From assembly GCA_964431545.1 (NCBI GenBank), contig CAYSLC010000139.1, positions 1-14,929 of the forward strand: a stretch of DNA of 14,929 nucleotides, given 5' to 3'. Positions 7,123-14,700 of the stretch are shown piece by piece; the stretch's first letter is position 1; the number at the start of each line of letters is the position of its first letter. Made by a program: the position numbers and the translations under genes. The DNA is from CAYSLC01 sp964431545 (GTDB taxonomy: Bacteria; Desulfobacterota; Desulfobacteria; Desulfobacterales; JAABSP01). The notes under the pieces are model-generated. The model saw only the letters and a list, made by a program, of their open reading frames with translations, was not told the origin of the DNA and searched no databases.

Positions 7123-7797
7123 TCAGGCGTGCCGCGCCCTTCTGGCCATGATTTTCAGGTATTTTTCGTAGATGATCCCACAGTTGGGACATTCGTCATC
7201 GCCGGGCCCGCGCTCCGAGCGGCATTTCGGACACTTGGTCCCGTCGTCCCCTCCGGAGAACGCATCCACGGGTGCCCGGGGAGGTGGCGGGGGCGCGCTT
7301 TGGCGGATCCGATCGAGTTCCTCATCCCTTTTCCGCCTGCGATCCTTCTCCGTGAGCTTTTGACCCAGGGCCCCGAGGGCGCCGAGGGCGATCAGGACGG
7401 AGATGACGATCACCAGGCCGTATCGGTTCCAGGTGGTTCGATCCGCTTCCGAAAACGGGTATTCCGCCTCCAGATCCCCCCGCAGATCACCGGGAATTTC
7501 CGAGTAGGTGTTCTCCTTGAAAATGACCAGTTCCTTGTCCCAGCAGACGATATCCGCGTAGAAGATGCCGAAATGCTGACAACGGTACCCCAGTTTCCAG
7601 TCCAAGATATCCGGCGCGTCCGATCGCGCCGCCACGGCGTCGGGGATCGGGGCGACCGGATAGATCACATCGCCGATGTTGATGAGCATCGGAATGGGGA
7701 TCCGCTTTTTCGCCAGGGCATCCTTCCCGCAGAACGCCGATAGACAGAGTGAAACGATCATCGTCAACATGGCGATATGGACCATCCTCTTCTTCAT
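7123..7797 (-). CDS. Membrane protein: signal peptide, exported domain, one transmembrane helix, C-terminal zinc ribbon
   Basis: This 224-residue protein begins with a signal peptide (KKR, a hydrophobic core, and a likely cleavage after DALA at 29). Residues 30-120 form an exported domain containing two cysteines (C73, C85). A transmembrane helix follows (about 126-146), then a basic stretch (KDRRRKRDEELDRIR), a proline-rich linker (168-176) and a zinc ribbon with C189/C192 and C203/C206 ending CPNCGIIYEKYLK. Zinc ribbons with this ending are common in deltaproteobacterial membrane proteins of unknown role. The predicted layout is outside domain, membrane, cytoplasmic ribbon, which would suit passing a signal inward, but that is inference. 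SD AAGGAGG lies six bases before the ATG. It is the first gene of a two-gene operon behind the repeat-bearing region 7921-7979. Confidence 0.78.
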   Translation of the reverse strand: MKKRMVHIAMLTMIVSLCLSAFCGKDALAKKRIPIPMLINIGDVIYPVAPIPDAVAARSDAPDILDWKLGYRCQHFGIFYADIVCWDKELVIFKENTYSEIPGDLRGDLEAEYPFSEADRTTWNRYGLVIVISVLIALGALGALGQKLTEKDRRRKRDEELDRIRQSAPPPPPRAPVDAFSGGDDGTKCPKCRSERGPGDDECPNCGIIYEKYLKIMARRARHA

Positions 7798-7920
7798 GTT
7801 GCACCTCCTTACATTTTTTGTATGTGCCTTGGTGAACCCGTCGGGAAACCTGAATTTGGATTTTTTCCACCCTCGGCCCGTGGACCCGTGGGTCGGTATT
7901 TCTCTCTGTATTGTGTTTCT

Positions 7921-7979
7921 GTATCAGGGAAGGCGTTATGGAACGGTTACAGAACGGGTTACAGTTGATTTTTTTTTTT
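7921..7979 (-). promoter_or_regulatory. A-tract plus direct repeat: candidate BTAD-regulator binding region upstream of the membrane gene pair
   Basis: Read on the minus strand, this AT-rich stretch carries an A11 tract (7979-7969), then TGTAACCCGTTC (7963-7952) directly followed by TGTAACCGTTC (7951-7941), then CATAAC (7940-7935) and GATACA (7925-7920) as possible -10 elements. The GTTC ends recur with an 11-bp period, so both copies face the same side of the helix. SARP-type winged-helix/BTAD activators are known to bind tandem direct repeats of this spacing next to the -10. The A-tract could act as an UP element. No good -35 is present, which suits activator dependence. The rest of the 190-base gap (7798-7920) shows only the downstream gene's leader. 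Confidence 0.4.
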
Positions 7980-7987
7980 GCGGTGGG

Positions 7988-10093
7988 CTAGAGGAGGCCT
8001 GCCGAGCGGGCCAGGGAGACGAGTTTCGGGTCCGGGTCGATGCCGAGCCCTTTTTGGAATGCCTCGGCGGCGGCATGGTAGACCTCCCGGGCCTTCCCGG
8101 GCCGGCCCATGTCGAGGTGGGCCCGCATCAGGAGGGTGTAGAGATCCGCGTCGAGCCGGATCTTCGCCACGGCGCGGCCCAGGACCTCCGCCGCCTCGTC
8201 GGCCCGGGCCATCCGGAGGAGGCGCTCCCCCAGCAGGGCGGCGGCCTCGACATACTCGGCCCGCAGGGTCCGCCGGTGGTCGATGACCCAGTCGAGGCCG
8301 GCGTCGTCGGGCAAAAAATCGGCCTTGTAGAGGTCGACGGCCTCCCGGAGGCTCTCCACGTCCATGTCGGTCCGTGTGCCCCGGGCCGCGCATTCCCGGA
8401 ACCGGAGGGCGTCCACCCGGCAGGCGGGCCGGACCAGGGAGATCCGCTTGTGACGGACCCGGATCCATGGCAACGGCTTCTCCCCCTTGGCGCATCCGAT
8501 CCGCCGCAGCCGGGACAAGGAGACCTTCAGACTCACGGCGGCCTGGGCCCCGTCCGCGCCCGGCCAGAGCATGTCCATGATCCGGTCCGATGAAATCCGG
8601 GAGCCGCCCAGGACGATGAGGGCCTTGAGCAGGGCCTTGGTTTTTCGGCCCCGCCACCGGTCCCCGTCGAGGGTGGCCCCCCCGATGTGGATGCGAAGCC
8701 CCCCGAAGGTTTCGATGGCGACCGCCTGCGGGGGGGCCGGGGAGCCGACGGTGCGCTGGCCCGGTCTCCGGACCAGGTCGGCCCGGATTTTCCGGACGAA
8801 CTCCCGGGGCCGGTTCATGGCATGGGGCGTATCCCCGTACATCCACATCCGGGCCGCTTGGTCATAGGCGTGCCGGGCCCCCTCCACGTGCCCCCGGCGG
8901 AGCAAGATCCGGGCGGTCTCCAGGTGGGTGGTGATGACGTAGAGGTTGTATCCCCGTTCCCGCCAGATCCCCTTCCACGTCTCCAGGAGATCCCCGGCGG
9001 CCTCCAAGTCCCCGGCCTCCGACAGGACCTGGGCCAGGAGCAGGGAGACATGGTGTTCCGGGACCGGGGTGCCGCTCCGGCGGCCCAGGTCCAGGGCTCT
9101 CTCCGCCAGTCGACGGGCGGTCTCGATCCTCCCCTGGTTGAGGCGGGCCACGCTCAGGATGAAATGGTACAGCGAGGCCTGGTAGGGCGTGGCCGCATCG
9201 ACGCCCCGGCCCTCCATGGCCTCCACCACCCGGCGGATCCAGGCGGTGTCGTTCTGGGAGACCGCCGCGTGGAGCACGTTGAACTGGCCCAGGAGCCAGA
9301 GATGGTTCGACAGGCCCTCGGTCTCCCGGTGGGCGAGGATCTCCTCGAGTTCCCGCCGGCTGTCGGCGACCCTGCCGAAGAGGAGCAGATAGAGGCCGAA
9401 CATGAATTGGAAGGCGGCCCTGGGGATGAAGGAGACGTCGGAGAGCCCGCAGAGGATCCGGGCGTCCGAGATGGAGGACTCCAGCCGGCACAGATCGGCG
9501 CTCCAGAGGCAGGCGTAGATGTACATCATGGCGTTGTAGACGCGGAGGTTGTTCGACCCGGCCCGCCGGGACCAGGAGACGGCCTGGGCCGCGGATTCGA
9601 TGGCCAGCCGCGGGTCCCCCGCCGCCGCGAACTCGATGAGGCACTTGGACCACAACAGCGACGCCCTGGCCACGGGAGGTATCCGGCCCCGCCCCGCCAC
9701 CAGGGCGCCGATCCTTTCGTGCCACGAATCGAACCGCTGGAAGTCCCGGCCGCTCTCCCAGACAGCCATGACGCCGGCGGTGGCCGATGCCGCGGCGGTC
9801 TCCCAATCCCCGCCGTTCACAAAAGCGGAATAGTGCCGTTCCAGCGCGTCGTTATCGAGGCGGTTGTCCACGGTTTGGGAGAGAAAGCGCAGGCGGTCGG
9901 GCGGCCCCCCGCCGTCTTCCCGGCGGTCCAGGACATCGGCGAGCGGCGCCAGGTGGGCCCGAAGCGTCTTGATGTCGAGGTTGAACCACCAGAACATCCC
10001 CTCCCTGGAAAGGGACGCTTCGTATTTCTCCCACTCCCCGTTCCGGGCGTATTCGCCGTATGGGGGAATCAGGTCTTCGATGTCGGAGATCAT
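7988..10093 (-). CDS. TPR-winged helix-BTAD transcriptional regulator (paralogue 2)
   Basis: This 701-residue protein is a large regulator. Residues 1-440 are all-helical and TPR-like, with repeated A/L/G helix pairs and no Walker A motif. Residues about 459-555 are an OmpR-type winged helix (ETFGGLRIHIGG, WRGRKTKALLKALIVLGG, SSDRIMDMLWP, SLKVSLSRLRRIG). Residues about 559-701 match a bacterial transcriptional activator domain (BTAD: VDALRFREC, LYKADFLPDDAGLDWVIDHR, LYTLLMRAHLDMGRPGKAREVY). DNA-binding and activation domains sit at the C-terminus, whereas classical SARPs carry them first. It is a clear tandem paralogue of the next gene: shared EGxxWWFNLD near residue 35, the WSRRAGSNNLR segment, and a C-terminal region of exactly 243 residues in both. 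No SD is visible. GGCGTT/AACGCC arms (10094-10120) could fold just before the start. The gene starts 61 bases after its paralogue ends. Confidence 0.82.
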   Translation of the reverse strand: MISDIEDLIPPYGEYARNGEWEKYEASLSREGMFWWFNLDIKTLRAHLAPLADVLDRREDGGGPPDRLRFLSQTVDNRLDNDALERHYSAFVNGGDWETAAASATAGVMAVWESGRDFQRFDSWHERIGALVAGRGRIPPVARASLLWSKCLIEFAAAGDPRLAIESAAQAVSWSRRAGSNNLRVYNAMMYIYACLWSADLCRLESSISDARILCGLSDVSFIPRAAFQFMFGLYLLLFGRVADSRRELEEILAHRETEGLSNHLWLLGQFNVLHAAVSQNDTAWIRRVVEAMEGRGVDAATPYQASLYHFILSVARLNQGRIETARRLAERALDLGRRSGTPVPEHHVSLLLAQVLSEAGDLEAAGDLLETWKGIWRERGYNLYVITTHLETARILLRRGHVEGARHAYDQAARMWMYGDTPHAMNRPREFVRKIRADLVRRPGQRTVGSPAPPQAVAIETFGGLRIHIGGATLDGDRWRGRKTKALLKALIVLGGSRISSDRIMDMLWPGADGAQAAVSLKVSLSRLRRIGCAKGEKPLPWIRVRHKRISLVRPACRVDALRFRECAARGTRTDMDVESLREAVDLYKADFLPDDAGLDWVIDHRRTLRAEYVEAAALLGERLLRMARADEAAEVLGRAVAKIRLDADLYTLLMRAHLDMGRPGKAREVYHAAAEAFQKGLGIDPDPKLVSLARSAGLL

Positions 10094-10154
10094 GGCGTTC
10101 GATCCGTGGCCGCAAACGCCGTCCAGCCGGCCGATCCCCTATTGTACCGCACGC

Positions 10155-12245
10155 CTATCCACCCTGCCGTTCCAACAGGTCGGCCAGGCGTTTCAGCGCT
10201 CCGGGGCGGGACCCGCCGGGGGCTTTGCGGAGGGCATCCTCCGCCCGGCGAAAGACCCGGTGCGCCTTGGACGGCTCCCCCATGCGGAGGTGAAACGCCA
10301 TCAGCCGGGCGTAGAGAGCGGGGTTTTCCGGGCTCCGGCCGACGGCCTTTTCGAGGTAGGGGATGGCCGTCTCCGGCCGGCTCTCCTGGTCGCAGCGGTC
10401 GGCGAGGGCGAGGACGCCGTCGACGAACCGGGACTTCAGGGCCTCCCGGCGTCGGACGATCCAGGCCTCGTTGAGGTCGTTTTTCAAAAAGTCATCGGTG
10501 TACAGGTCCAGCCCTTCACGGATCTCTTCGATGCCGGCGCCGTCCGAGAGGGCCCCCGTCAGCTTCTCCCGAAACCGGAGAACATCGATCCGGCACAGGT
10601 CCGGCGACAGGGAGAGTCGCCGGTTTTCCAGGGTGATCCACGGGAGGGGATGCTCGTTCTTCGGGACGCCCAGGTGCTTCAGACGCCAGACGGCGGCCTT
10701 CAAATTCCCCATGGCGTCCGCCGTGTCCGGCCAGAGGAGCCTGGTCAGCCGTTCGGACGGTACGTCGGACGCCCCCAAGGCGATGAGCGCCTTGAGCAGC
10801 TGCTTCGATCGGGTCCCCCGCCATTGGCTTTCGTGGAGGGGCTCCCCCTCCATGCGGACCATCAATTCGCCGAAGGCCCGGATATCGACGGGCCGGTCGG
10901 ATCCGGCGGATCGGGTGTCCCCCGCCGCGCCGGCGGGAAAGAGGGCGGACTCGATCCGCTTGACGAACTCGGCGGATCGGGCGAACACATAGACCGGGGA
11001 GGGCAGGGGCCAGAGGTTTCGGGCGTTTTCGTACCGCTTCCGGGCCGCTTCCGTGTCCCCCCGCCGGATCGACATGTTGGCGATCTCCATCTCGCCGGCG
11101 ATCACATACAGGTTGTGGCCGCGGGATGCCCAAACCCTACCCCAGTCGTTCAGCAGGCGTTCCGCCGCCGCCACGTCGTCCATGTCCGACAGGATCTGCC
11201 CCTTAAGCAGCATAACATGGTTCTCGTAAAGCGGGCTGCCGCTCTCCTTTCCCTTCTCATCGGCCAGGCGAAGGTTCGGAACCGCTTTTTCCGGTTCATT
11301 GGTGTTGAGGAAAACGATGCCGAGGGAGTAGTGGAGAAAGGATGAATGGAACGGCGTGTCCGCCGGATAGGGGAGGGCTTGGATGGTGGTGGACAGTCTC
11401 TGTAACTCCTCGGGGTCCCCTGAATACGCGGCGTGAAGGATGGCGTGGTTGTGGACCAAAATCCGCAGAAACGTCGACAATTCCTTTGAATTGTAATCGT
11501 GCACGGTCCTTTGGATGATTTTTTTGCTCCGTTCGACGCGGCCCCGGACCATCTCATAAATGCCGAAATGTGCCAGCAGAACGGCCTTTGCCGGATAGGA
11601 GATATCGGGGGCGTCGCACAACGCCTGGACATCCGCGACCATCGATTCGATCGCATCGAACCGGGTGTCCCAGATGCAGGCATGGAGGTGGTAAATGGAG
11701 ATATGCGCGCGAAGATTGTTGGCGCCGGCTCTCTTGGACCAGGCCAACGCCTTGTCGGCCGAGTCGATGACGGCGTCATGATCGTTTTCAAGGCACTGTG
11801 CGATCAGGCTTTTATAGTAGAACAGACCGGCGATGGTCAGTGCGGAAAGGTGGCCTTGATGCCTCAACAATGCCTTGAGATCTTCATGCCGGCCGGCGAG
11901 ACGGTCGAATCCCCTGCCGATCTCCAATGTGGACAGCACAGCGGCCCCGATCACCGCGGCGGCGGCGTCGAGGTCCCCGTGATCCAGAAACCGTCGGTAA
12001 AAGGTGTCGAGAACCTCGGGCGTGGCCGTCCGGTTGATCGCCTCGGACAGGAACTGGAGTCGCGAGGGGATCGGGACGTGGCGCGACGCCGAGGCCAGGG
12101 GGACGAGATGGGCGGCCAGGGTGGGGACGTCCAAGTTGAACCACCATGCCAATCCTTCCTCGTGCAAGGTGTCGACATACCGGTCCCACGCCTTGGACTG
12201 GAAATATTCATTGTACGGCGGCTTCAACTGGCCGAGGATGAACAT
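10155..12245 (-). CDS. TPR-winged helix-BTAD transcriptional regulator (paralogue 1)
   Basis: This 696-residue protein has the same layout as its neighbour. It opens with a conserved segment (LKPPYNEYFQSKAWDRY, then EGLAWWFNLDVPTLAAHL) and continues with TPR-like helices, including WSKRAGANNLRAH, to about residue 440. The winged helix spans about 454-550 (FGELMVRMEGEPLH, WRGTRSKQLLKALIALGA, LTRLLWPDTADAMGNLKAAV) and the BTAD region about 553-696 (LYTDDFLKNDLNEAWIVRRR, LYARLMAFHLRMGEPSKAHRVF). There is no STAND ATPase, receiver or sensor domain, so the TPR part probably receives the signal or partner. The start at 12245 aligns with the paralogue's start, but only an AGGA 12 bases away is present. 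It follows the exported protein gene by 80 bases, and that gap contains a GC-rich hairpin. Confidence 0.82.
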   Translation of the reverse strand: MFILGQLKPPYNEYFQSKAWDRYVDTLHEEGLAWWFNLDVPTLAAHLVPLASASRHVPIPSRLQFLSEAINRTATPEVLDTFYRRFLDHGDLDAAAAVIGAAVLSTLEIGRGFDRLAGRHEDLKALLRHQGHLSALTIAGLFYYKSLIAQCLENDHDAVIDSADKALAWSKRAGANNLRAHISIYHLHACIWDTRFDAIESMVADVQALCDAPDISYPAKAVLLAHFGIYEMVRGRVERSKKIIQRTVHDYNSKELSTFLRILVHNHAILHAAYSGDPEELQRLSTTIQALPYPADTPFHSSFLHYSLGIVFLNTNEPEKAVPNLRLADEKGKESGSPLYENHVMLLKGQILSDMDDVAAAERLLNDWGRVWASRGHNLYVIAGEMEIANMSIRRGDTEAARKRYENARNLWPLPSPVYVFARSAEFVKRIESALFPAGAAGDTRSAGSDRPVDIRAFGELMVRMEGEPLHESQWRGTRSKQLLKALIALGASDVPSERLTRLLWPDTADAMGNLKAAVWRLKHLGVPKNEHPLPWITLENRRLSLSPDLCRIDVLRFREKLTGALSDGAGIEEIREGLDLYTDDFLKNDLNEAWIVRRREALKSRFVDGVLALADRCDQESRPETAIPYLEKAVGRSPENPALYARLMAFHLRMGEPSKAHRVFRRAEDALRKAPGGSRPGALKRLADLLERQGG

Positions 12246-12281
12246 GCCCGGTGTTTATCCTTTTCTTCCGTGGGGGATCGA

Positions 12282-12319
12282 GAAACGGCGGCCCGCCCGA
12301 TTCGACCCGGCGGCCGCCG
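12282..12319 (-). terminator. GC-rich hairpin with short U-tract: possible partial terminator or attenuator
   Basis: Just after the stop of the exported-protein gene, the minus strand reads CGGCGGCC (12319-12312), a loop of about 18 bases, then GGCCGCCG (12293-12286) followed by TTTC. The stem is eight perfect GC-rich pairs that can extend past one bulge. The 5' arm is also part of a 14-base perfect palindrome (12307-12320), so two folds compete. The U-tract is short, which suggests partial termination that would lower regulator expression relative to the upstream gene. Confidence 0.35.
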
Positions 12320-12325
12320 GCCCGA

Positions 12326-14326
12326 TCACTTGTCGATATTCTCCTTCGGGATCTCGATCCGGCCGCCGGTGTGGGAGATGTACAGATCGCCATACCCGCC
12401 GGTGATCAGCCGGTCTTGGTGGAAGGTCACCTTTTTGTAGAAATACCCGCCTTCGTCCCTGGAGAGAACGGCCGCGGCGATGTGCCGGGACTTGACCGGG
12501 CTGTTGCCTCCGGAGGTCCGATCGATCCACCAGTCCTTGTCCACGATGTTGAGGCGGTGGATGGGGTCCCATCCCGCCTTTTTCAGCAGGGCCTTCATCT
12601 GTTTCTCAAGCCCCGGATTCTCCATCTTCGCCCGGGGCAGGGTGACCGATGCCGTCATGGCCCTTGCGACCTTTTCGTTCAGGTCCGCGTAGCGGCCGAA
12701 GTCGTCCCCCCGGATGGTGAACGACCCCTCGGCATAGGTGTCGCCGGCATACCGGAGCGCCATGGTCACCGTGTGCTCTCCGGGACCGAGCCCCGCCAGA
12801 TGGTGGGTCATCTCCTGGGGGCCCTGCCGGAGGTTCGGTTTCGATGTGCCGTATTCGATGTCGGGATCGGCGTAGGCGGTCATATTCTCCGGCGTGGGGG
12901 CGATCTCGAAACGGAGGGTTTTGCCGGCGCGGTCCGAGGGATTGTGGAGCTTGACGAACTGGGTGTGGATCTTCTTCCCGTCGATGGCCGCCTCGATGCG
13001 CACCCAGTCCTTGCCGAAAATCTCCTGGAACGGCTTCCGGGACCGGATCAGACAGTAGATGGGATCTCCGGCCGTAAACCGGGTGGCGAGGTTCCGGGGA
13101 TCGTCCGGATCGATCGGGGTTTTGGAAAAGAAGATCCCTTCCAGGGAATCGCCGGCGGCGGCGACCTTCGCCTCGGTCTCTTGGAGAAGCTCCGCGACGG
13201 CGGCGTTGTCCGGGTCGAGACGGTGGGCGATCCGGAGCATGGCCTGGTGGGTCGAAAGGCCGACGGCGTCCCCTTGGGACCGAGCCTGCCCGGCGATCCA
13301 TTCGGCGGTGGCCTGGCGCGATTCGGCGACGTTCCCGATGCTCTCCCTGAGTTCCTCGAACCGGTTGCCGAACCGTTCCGAGGCGGGGAAGTCGATGGCG
13401 TGCAGGGCGTTGTTGACGGCCATGGCGGAGTCGCCGAATCGATCGGCGATCTCTTCCATCACCGGCCGGAGTTCCGGGATCGCCCCTTTTTCGAGCCCTT
13501 CGATTCTGGCGAGTGCCTTTTCCGCCGCCTCCGGGGCGTAGCGATCGAGCAGACTCCGGCCGTAGATCCCCTCGAAACTGGCATAATGGGCGTCATGGAG
13601 CTTGCGGAGGCGATCGCCCAGCGCCTCGGCGACCTGGGTCAGATCCCTTGTTTCGGCGGCCTCGGCATCGGCCTTTGCGGTCCGGGCCGAAGTGGTCTCC
13701 TCGAGTCTGGCCCGGTAGGCGTCGAGTTTCTCCCGACGGGCGGCCACCTCGGGATGGCCGACGTGATCCCCGTAATACTTGAGGATGTGGGCCATCTCGT
13801 CCCCGGCCGCCGAAAGGGTGGTTCCGATGAACTCGATGCGCGCGTCGGTGGGCTCCCGGGCGGCTTGTTCGAAGAGTTCCTCCAACCGGCGGAAGGAATC
13901 GTCCAGCCCTTTGAGGCGTCGGACGAGACCGCCGGGCAGTCTGTTCCCCTTTCCCCCTTTTTCCCCCTCGGCGGTGGCCGGCGACGCCTTGGGCGCGGGC
14001 TTTTCCGCCCGTCGTTCCAGATCTTTTTCCAGTTTCTTGTACTTGTTCTCCAGGCTTTTCAGTCTGCTGTTGCCGGGGTCGGCCGAGATCAGGCCGTCGA
14101 TGGCCGTTCGGGCCTCCGCCAGGTGTTCAAAGGCTTTGTCGATCTTGCCGTTGAACATCTGGCGCTGCCCCTGTCGAAGGGCATTTTGGGCTTGTTTTTC
14201 GAGGGACTTGGCCTCATCGGAGAACGAGACGGCCGGGGTGAAGAGCAGGGCGCACAGGGAGAGCGCGGCCAACAGAAGGAACAGGGGGGTCGATGGTGGA
14301 ATTCCGGGTCCGGATCGGTGTTCCAT
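12326..14326 (-). CDS. Exported helical/beta two-part protein of unknown function
   Basis: This 666-residue protein is not a family I recognise. A signal peptide or uncleaved anchor is visible (residues about 14-35: hydrophobic core LFLLLAALSLCALLF, then TPAVSFSD). Residues about 36-130 are charged helices in TPR-like or coiled-coil style (MFNGKIDKAFEHLAEARTAI, then KSLENKYKKLEKDLERR) followed by a K/A/P-rich linker. A long helical region runs to about 390. The rest looks beta-rich, starting SLEGIFFSKTPIDPDD and including LGPGEHTVTMALRY. The last 84 residues form a distinct module rich in aromatic residues (KAGWDPIHRL, DKDWWIDR, FYKKVTFHQDRLITGGYGDL, SHTGGRIEI). There are no catalytic motifs I can name. 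The start has AGGAGG four bases upstream (14331-14336) and a good promoter behind it. As first gene of the unit containing both BTAD regulators, it may be their signal source or target. Confidence 0.75.
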   Translation of the reverse strand: MEHRSGPGIPPSTPLFLLLAALSLCALLFTPAVSFSDEAKSLEKQAQNALRQGQRQMFNGKIDKAFEHLAEARTAIDGLISADPGNSRLKSLENKYKKLEKDLERRAEKPAPKASPATAEGEKGGKGNRLPGGLVRRLKGLDDSFRRLEELFEQAAREPTDARIEFIGTTLSAAGDEMAHILKYYGDHVGHPEVAARREKLDAYRARLEETTSARTAKADAEAAETRDLTQVAEALGDRLRKLHDAHYASFEGIYGRSLLDRYAPEAAEKALARIEGLEKGAIPELRPVMEEIADRFGDSAMAVNNALHAIDFPASERFGNRFEELRESIGNVAESRQATAEWIAGQARSQGDAVGLSTHQAMLRIAHRLDPDNAAVAELLQETEAKVAAAGDSLEGIFFSKTPIDPDDPRNLATRFTAGDPIYCLIRSRKPFQEIFGKDWVRIEAAIDGKKIHTQFVKLHNPSDRAGKTLRFEIAPTPENMTAYADPDIEYGTSKPNLRQGPQEMTHHLAGLGPGEHTVTMALRYAGDTYAEGSFTIRGDDFGRYADLNEKVARAMTASVTLPRAKMENPGLEKQMKALLKKAGWDPIHRLNIVDKDWWIDRTSGGNSPVKSRHIAAAVLSRDEGGYFYKKVTFHQDRLITGGYGDLYISHTGGRIEIPKENIDK

Positions 14327-14461
14327 GGGGCCTCCTTCTTGGATACGGTTTTGGGTGACGGGCCGGCGACGGAAAGCGTCCGGCGAACTGGAAAGGGCTT
14401 TTTTGGATCATCGGCGTTCTCCGATGGGGGGGGTGGCGCGAAAGAACTGTCCTTACATCTT

Positions 14462-14490
14462 TTGATAGTCGGGGGTTCGCGTTTTGTCAA
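14462..14490 (-). promoter_or_regulatory. Sigma70-type promoter of the exported-protein/regulator unit
   Basis: On the minus strand a perfect TTGACA (14490-14485) and TATCAA (14467-14462) are separated by exactly 17 bases. Transcription would start near 14455 and leave a leader of about 130 bases. That leader contains a perfect 6-bp inverted repeat, CATCGG/CCGATG (14409-14426), which could fold or bind a protein. Confidence 0.55.
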
Positions 14491-14561
14491 TGAAAATCTT
14501 CGGTGAACAGTTCCGGAAAAATTCAAGTCAGGAAACGCCATCCCACCGGCCCGGCAAAGGG

Positions 14562-14700
14562 AGGATCGGCTGTGCGCCGAAAGCGTGCGGGCCCGATTGG
14601 ACGGTCCACGGGTGCGACGACGGGTATCCGGCCCGGGCCCGGTGGGGCGTTTCCGGCCCAACGGGTACGGCCTCCACGATATGCTGGGCAATCTCTGGGC
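14562..14700 (+). pseudogene. Relic of a formylglycine-generating-enzyme (SUMF1/FGE-sulfatase) domain, frameshifted and truncated
   Basis: Two adjacent reading frames together spell a piece of the FGE-sulfatase domain. One frame gives ACGPDWTVHGCDDGYPARA (about 14577-14633). After a -1 shift the next gives PVGRFRPNGYGLHDMLGNLW (14639-14698), which matches the family signature usually written PVGxFxPNxxGLYDMxGNVWEW. Intact domains have over 200 residues; only about 45 remain. The upstream part (RLPTEAEWEYA) and the downstream RGGSW part are not found in any frame nearby. It overlaps the promoter side of the exported-protein gene on the opposite strand, so it is not expressed as a working enzyme. 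Full-length members oxidise a cysteine to formylglycine in sulfatases or act in other exported proteins. Confidence 0.65.

Noticed and set aside
7883..7894. GACCC/GGGTC inverted repeat in the leader of the membrane gene pair
   Set aside because: The arms are only five bases with a two-base centre, too small to form a hairpin or to distinguish from chance.
8687..10474. Long plus-strand open frame antisense to the BTAD regulators
   Set aside because: The minus-strand frame is supported by paralogy with its neighbour; the antisense frame crosses the gene boundary and has no domain.
11477..11494. ACAATTC-CTTT-GAATTGT inverted repeat
   Set aside because: It lies inside the coding region of a regulator with no T-tract and no boundary nearby, so it is probably chance.
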